Source: CAZMXI01 sp964570205
GTDB taxonomy: Bacteria > Planctomycetota > Phycisphaerae > Tepidisphaerales > Tepidisphaeraceae
DNA: 18,053 nt
Direction: 5' to 3'
Assembly: GCA_964570205.1 (NCBI GenBank)
Contig: CAZMXI010000102.1
Coordinates: 1 to 18,053, forward strand
The notes under the pieces were generated by a model that ran no database searches, was not told the DNA's origin, and saw only the letters and a list, made by a program, of their open reading frames with translations. Every line of letters begins with the position of its first letter. The stretch's first letter is position 1. Below are positions 15,154-18,053 of the stretch, piece by piece. A program made the position numbers and the translations under genes.

Positions 15154-15617
15154 GATCGCCCCCCGCCCATGAACGCCCTGATCTCGTCGGCGATGTACGT
15201 CGAAAACGCCGTCGGGTCATCGACCAGCGTCCAGACCTTGTCCAGCCGCTTGAACGCCGCTTCCTTCCCGCCTTCCACTCTGACCAGCACCAGGGTGCTC
15301 GATGCGATGTCGTAACGCCCCGCAAGGGCCTGATTCTCCTGGAAGTTCGCCGTGCGCCATTCGACCCGCCCGGTTTGCATCGCATCGGCAAAGTCACGCT
15401 CCACCACATCATGCGCCATCGTCTCGATCTTGTTGCACGTGATGCAGCGGATGCTCCCGTGAACATAGTAGACGATCACCCGGTCATTACCGGCCGAGTC
15501 AGGGACCCACTTGCTCGCCTTCATCGATCGCAGTGTAAGTTCCTTCCCCAGCGCAAAGCCGATGCTGATCAGCACGAAACCGAGCAGGACATTCTTGATA
15601 AGTCGCCTGGCATTCAT
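15150..15617 (-). CDS. Membrane-anchored thioredoxin-fold protein, ArsF family
   Basis: The 155-residue protein has one N-terminal membrane helix (about 8-24, KNVLLGFVLISIGFALG). The soluble domain has strand VIVYYVHG followed by Cys58-Ile-Thr-Cys61. This matches the family annotated as ArsF-like, named after a nitroreductase subunit of an arsenical operon, though the fold looks like thioredoxin. The cis-proline position of classical thioredoxins seems replaced (IASSTLVLV). The ORF runs back to 15686, but the ATG at 15617 has an AAAGGAG five bases upstream and is clearly the start. The downstream ArsG-like gene overlaps by four bases. The protein probably faces the periplasm and exchanges thiols with the ArsG-like carrier. 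The nitroreductase label is weakly grounded, as no flavin-binding motif is visible. Confidence 0.82.
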   Translation of the reverse strand: MNARRLIKNVLLGFVLISIGFALGKELTLRSMKASKWVPDSAGNDRVIVYYVHGSIRCITCNKIETMAHDVVERDFADAMQTGRVEWRTANFQENQALAGRYDIASSTLVLVRVEGGKEAAFKRLDKVWTLVDDPTAFSTYIADEIRAFMGGGRS

Positions 15618-15655
15618 GGCCGCTCCTTTGCCGCATCCACCCCCGGCCGCACACG

Positions 15656-16906
15656 CTACTTCGGCGCGCATTCGCCGATCTTGCATGCCTTCTGAATCTG
15701 CTGCGGCGTCAGCTTCATCTTGTCCGCCAGCGCCTGCGCGATCGTGATCTGCTTGCCCACCTCGGCCGGGTTCTGTTCAACCCATTTCCGCAGGTTCGCC
15801 TCGTTGACGAAGAATCCCTGATGAAAACAACCCGCCGAAGCGAAGCCGCCGTCCGCCGCCTTCTTCAGTCCGAACCAGGCCACCGCCGTCGCCGGCGCCA
15901 GCGAACTGATGCTCCCGTTGGCCGTCTTGACGACGATCCTCTCGCCCGTCAATCGGTCCTTCTCGTGCACCTCGATGTCCTTCCCTGTCCGCGCCGCCAC
16001 GCCCAATGCGCAGTGCGAGCAGCATCCCCAGGTCTGCACGCCCGCCACCTTGACCATCGCTGCATCTTCCGGATAGCACGCCCGGTCGCAGAATCCGCAC
16101 CGTGTCGCCAGTTCCTTCTGCTGCAGGATGGCCCAGGTCACGATGTTCCCGCCGGCCGCCTGTCGCTCCTTCACCGCGGCGTCACGCTGGGCGAACGCCT
16201 TGATTGTCGGCCGGCCGCTCCTCTCGTCCGCCCCATACAGGTACACCGCCGTTGCGGCGGCGATCGGCCTGCCCGAATCCCAATCAGCCACCTCCACCTT
16301 CTGCTCGAAGCCCGACTTGTCCTCTGTCAGGCACGAATACATGATAAAATAGCAGTGGGAGGCGCAGAGGTTGACCGGCCCCTTCTCGGTTGTCACCCGC
16401 ACGCGCGTCCGCGCATCGATGTTGCCGTCGCACATGTAGCAGACGTTCTCCTTCGCGCGCGCATCCGCCTTTGCCGGCGCCATCCGGCTGAAAGCCGGCG
16501 CAGCGGCCTGCATGGGGAAACCCAATTCCAGCCACTTGGCCAGGATGTCGGCCTTGGAGATGAATCCTTCATGCCGCCACAGTTCCGTTCCCGCCGCGTC
16601 GAAGAATATCTGCGTCGGGATGACGTCCACCTTGTGCCGCTTGGCGACGGCAACATTGTCCACGATTCCCACATCCACGAAATCCACACGCATCGTGCTG
16701 GCGTACTCCTTCCTCAACTCATCAAGCACCGGCTCCATCATCTTGCACGGAATGCACGTCTTCGACCCGATGTCGAGTAACCGAGGAAGTCCGGGCTGAT
16801 CCTGCCTCGCCTGTTCACCGCCCATCGCTTGACGGTTGAAATGGATCGACGCCGCAACCGCAGCGCACAGCACGCAAACGCCCGCGACCAGCGCAATTCG
16901 TTTCAT
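15656..16906 (-). CDS. Membrane-anchored thioredoxin fused to two NosL/MerB-like cysteine-rich domains
   Basis: The 416-residue protein begins with a signal or anchor (residues 4-22), so the rest should be periplasmic. Residues about 40-130 form a thioredoxin domain with Cys51-Ile-Pro-Cys54 and cis-Pro97. Two copies of a metal-binding-like module follow. The first starts CYMC (156-159), has LCASHC (180-185), then DWDSGRPIAAATAVYLYG and AGGNIVTWA, which is a NosL pattern. The second starts CGFC (270-273), has GCCSHC (294-299), DRLTGERI, APATAVAWFG, then CFHQGFF (360-366) and a Trp-to-Pro stretch recalling the end of the mercury lyase MerB. NosL and MerB share a fold, so a duplicated NosL-like pair is the simplest reading. 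A C-terminal tail has Cys408 and Cys413. AAGGAG precedes the ATG at 16906. The metal bound (copper, mercury or other) is unknown. Confidence 0.85.
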   Translation of the reverse strand: MKRIALVAGVCVLCAAVAASIHFNRQAMGGEQARQDQPGLPRLLDIGSKTCIPCKMMEPVLDELRKEYASTMRVDFVDVGIVDNVAVAKRHKVDVIPTQIFFDAAGTELWRHEGFISKADILAKWLELGFPMQAAAPAFSRMAPAKADARAKENVCYMCDGNIDARTRVRVTTEKGPVNLCASHCYFIMYSCLTEDKSGFEQKVEVADWDSGRPIAAATAVYLYGADERSGRPTIKAFAQRDAAVKERQAAGGNIVTWAILQQKELATRCGFCDRACYPEDAAMVKVAGVQTWGCCSHCALGVAARTGKDIEVHEKDRLTGERIVVKTANGSISSLAPATAVAWFGLKKAADGGFASAGCFHQGFFVNEANLRKWVEQNPAEVGKQITIAQALADKMKLTPQQIQKACKIGECAPK

Positions 16907-16924
16907 TGGAATGCTCCTTCCTGT

Positions 16925-17158
16925 CTAGCCGATCAACGCCTTAATCGCATCCGGATCCGGCACTTTGCCGACGACCTTGACCACACCGTCTACGGCCAGC
17001 GCCGGCGTCATCATCACGCCGTACTTCATGATCTCGGCGATGTCCGTCACCTTCACCAGCTCATACTCCATCCCCAGCGACTTCGCGGCCGCCTCCGCGT
17101 TCTCGGCCAGCTTCTTGCACTTGGGACAACCAGTTCCCAGAATCTGCAGCTTCGTCAT
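16925..17158 (-). CDS. Small thioredoxin-like redox protein (Thioredoxin_3/redox-active disulfide protein type)
   Basis: The 77-residue protein is a minimal thioredoxin fold with an early Cys11-Pro-Lys-Cys14 site, a short helix, and a cis-proline loop in VMMTPALAVDG. It has no signal peptide, so it should be cytosolic. The length and CPKC site fit the archaeal/bacterial small redox-active disulfide protein group, often found with ArsG-like permeases. AAGGAG lies nine bases ahead of the ATG at 17158. It sits 40 bases after the ProC-like gene and 18 bases before the thioredoxin-NosL gene. A reasonable role is to supply electrons on the cytosolic side to the CcdA-like ArsG-family protein. Confidence 0.9.
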   Translation of the reverse strand: MTKLQILGTGCPKCKKLAENAEAAAKSLGMEYELVKVTDIAEIMKYGVMMTPALAVDGVVKVVGKVPDPDAIKALIG

Positions 17159-17198
17159 GGCACGCGTCTCCTTCTTGCCGGGCTCTGACTGGCCCCGG

Positions 17199-17978
17199 TT
17201 ATGGCTTGATCTTCTGCATCAGACCCGTAAGCCGAGTGCGGTACGCCTCGACCATGGCCGCTTCGGATTCACCCATCGGCTTGACCGGGATCAGGTCCTT
17301 GACCTGCTCGGCGGTGAGCCCGGATTGCAGCACCGTCTGCATCGCGCCGGTGACCATGTGATCCAGGCCGGTCCTGGCCTCCTGCGCGGTCAACCCGAAC
17401 GACTCGGCCAGGGCGCATAACTCGTAGAACTGGTACCAGAAATACGTCGGTCCCATCGCGGTCAGGATCGCGTAGGCTTCCAACTTCTCTTCAGCCACCT
17501 GCGGGCAGTCGCCCAAGGGAGTCCATAGATCGAGGACGGCCTGTTTGTCAGCATCCGAAAGAGCGGGCGCAAAGGCCACCGGGTTAAATCCCGCTCCAAC
17601 AACAGCGGGGGCGTTGGGAATCGCACGCATAATTCGGGCGAAACCGCCCAGCAGTTGCGACAGCTTCGAGATTGTGAACTTCGGTGCCAGCGATACAAGG
17701 ATCGCACCGCTCTTGAGACTCGGCTTGATCTGGGCGGTGACCTCCGCGGCCGCAGGCGGATGCACCGCGAGGAACACGATGTCCTGCCCTGCTGCCTCCG
17801 CATTCCCATTCACGATCGTGCACACCTGCGGCCATTGCCCCTTCAGGTTCGCCAGCACGGCCTCCGACGGATCACTGACCATGACCTCTGCCGGAACAGC
17901 GCCTGCCTTCTGCCAGCCCGCCAGAATGATCCGGGTGACCCGGCCTCCGCCAACAAAACCGATGCTTCTGCTTTTCAT
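17199..17978 (-). CDS. ProC-like NAD(P)-binding protein (pyrroline-5-carboxylate reductase family paralogue)
   Basis: The 259-residue protein has an N-terminal Rossmann domain with GFVGGGRV and then IVFLAVHP and IMRAIPNAP, as in pyrroline-5-carboxylate reductases. The C-terminal helical dimerisation domain has TAMGPTYFW in place of the usual TxxSGSGPAY, and VTGAMQTVLQSGL. The SPGGTT-like loop of true ProC enzymes is replaced by PVKPMGES. The changed substrate region suggests that this is not the proline biosynthetic enzyme. The open frame includes a TTG one codon earlier, but AGGAG seven bases before the ATG at 17978 fixes the start. It leads the visible part of the minus-strand run, and similar paralogues are, as I recall, found next to ArsF/ArsG-type genes. 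Its substrate and link to the redox genes are unknown. Confidence 0.85.
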   Translation of the reverse strand: MKSRSIGFVGGGRVTRIILAGWQKAGAVPAEVMVSDPSEAVLANLKGQWPQVCTIVNGNAEAAGQDIVFLAVHPPAAAEVTAQIKPSLKSGAILVSLAPKFTISKLSQLLGGFARIMRAIPNAPAVVGAGFNPVAFAPALSDADKQAVLDLWTPLGDCPQVAEEKLEAYAILTAMGPTYFWYQFYELCALAESFGLTAQEARTGLDHMVTGAMQTVLQSGLTAEQVKDLIPVKPMGESEAAMVEAYRTRLTGLMQKIKP

Positions 17979-18016
17979 CAACGGACTCCTGTTTGCATGC
18001 GATTCATTGTTCCATC

Positions 18017-18053
18017 TTAACGGTCGAAACCTTCGCCTTCAGGCGGAATTGCT
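18017..18053 (-). CDS. Possible 3' end of an upstream gene, cut by the window edge
   Basis: Reading the minus strand from the right edge, one frame stays open for eleven codons (ending EGEGFDR) and stops with TAA at 18019-18017, 38 bases before the ProC-like start. The short gap and orientation fit another member of the run, perhaps its regulator. Twelve codons are too few to identify anything, and another frame could be the real one. Confidence 0.3.
   Translation of the reverse strand, partial: AIPPEGEGFDR

Noticed and set aside
14455..17978. Calling the redox cluster an arsenic resistance operon
   Set aside because: Only ArsF/ArsG family names point to arsenic. No arsenate reductase, Acr3, ArsB, ArsM or recognisable ArsR is visible, and the protein motifs fit thiol redox and metal binding in general.
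1..18053. Mobile elements, CRISPR arrays, tRNA or rRNA genes
   Set aside because: No transposase or integrase, no spaced repeats, and no tRNA- or rRNA-like sequence was noticed. Coding is almost continuous, with no gene-free gap above 170 bases.

Overview
The window is a GC-rich, gene-dense stretch of a bacterial chromosome. It holds sixteen substantial protein genes, most with AGGAG-type ribosome binding sites, and one 12-codon tail of a further gene at the right edge. The mix points to the Planctomycetota/PVC side of the tree: a Tat-exported xylose-isomerase-like TIM-barrel protein, a secreted TlpA-type thioredoxin, a RACo-type corrinoid activator and a ribose-type ABC transporter beside a HAD phosphatase. 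This is a guess from content, because no rRNA or other marker gene is present. I see no tRNA, rRNA, CRISPR array, insertion sequence or phage gene.

Layout. (1) Positions 1-2942, plus strand: the 3' part of a RACo/DUF4445 gene, then a protein of unknown function built from two diverged copies of a module of about 250 residues. (2) Positions 2976-6634, minus strand: a complete sugar ABC importer (RbsC-like permease, lipoprotein binding protein, RbsA-like double ATPase). (3) Positions 6721-8499, plus strand: a Cof-type HAD phosphatase whose near-consensus promoter predicts a leaderless GTG start, then a Tat-signal sugar isomerase/epimerase-like protein. With region 2 this looks like a small carbohydrate uptake and processing locus. 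(4) Positions 8508-9878, minus strand: an alkaline-phosphatase-superfamily protein resembling EboF, with a non-canonical metal site. It is divergent from (5), a secreted TlpA-like protein at 10048-11214 with a clear sigma-70-type promoter. (6) A hairpin at 11240-11275 looks like a two-way terminator. (7) Positions 17978 to 11296, minus strand: eight genes in one direction with short gaps or 4-base ATGA overlaps.

The eight-gene run is the most interesting part. In transcription order it encodes a ProC-like NAD(P)-binding protein, a 77-residue cytosolic thioredoxin-like protein, a membrane-anchored thioredoxin fused to two cysteine-rich NosL/MerB-like domains, an anchored ArsF-like thioredoxin-fold protein, a CcdA-like ArsG-family membrane protein with both transmembrane cysteines, and a full MacAB/DevBCA-type ABC export unit (adaptor, FtsX-type permease, ATPase). 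My inference is a thiol-redox relay that passes reducing power across the membrane to a periplasmic soft-metal or metalloid binding protein, coupled to an ABC exporter. The substrate cannot be read from the sequence. The ArsF/ArsG family names come from an arsenical operon elsewhere and are not proof of an arsenic role.
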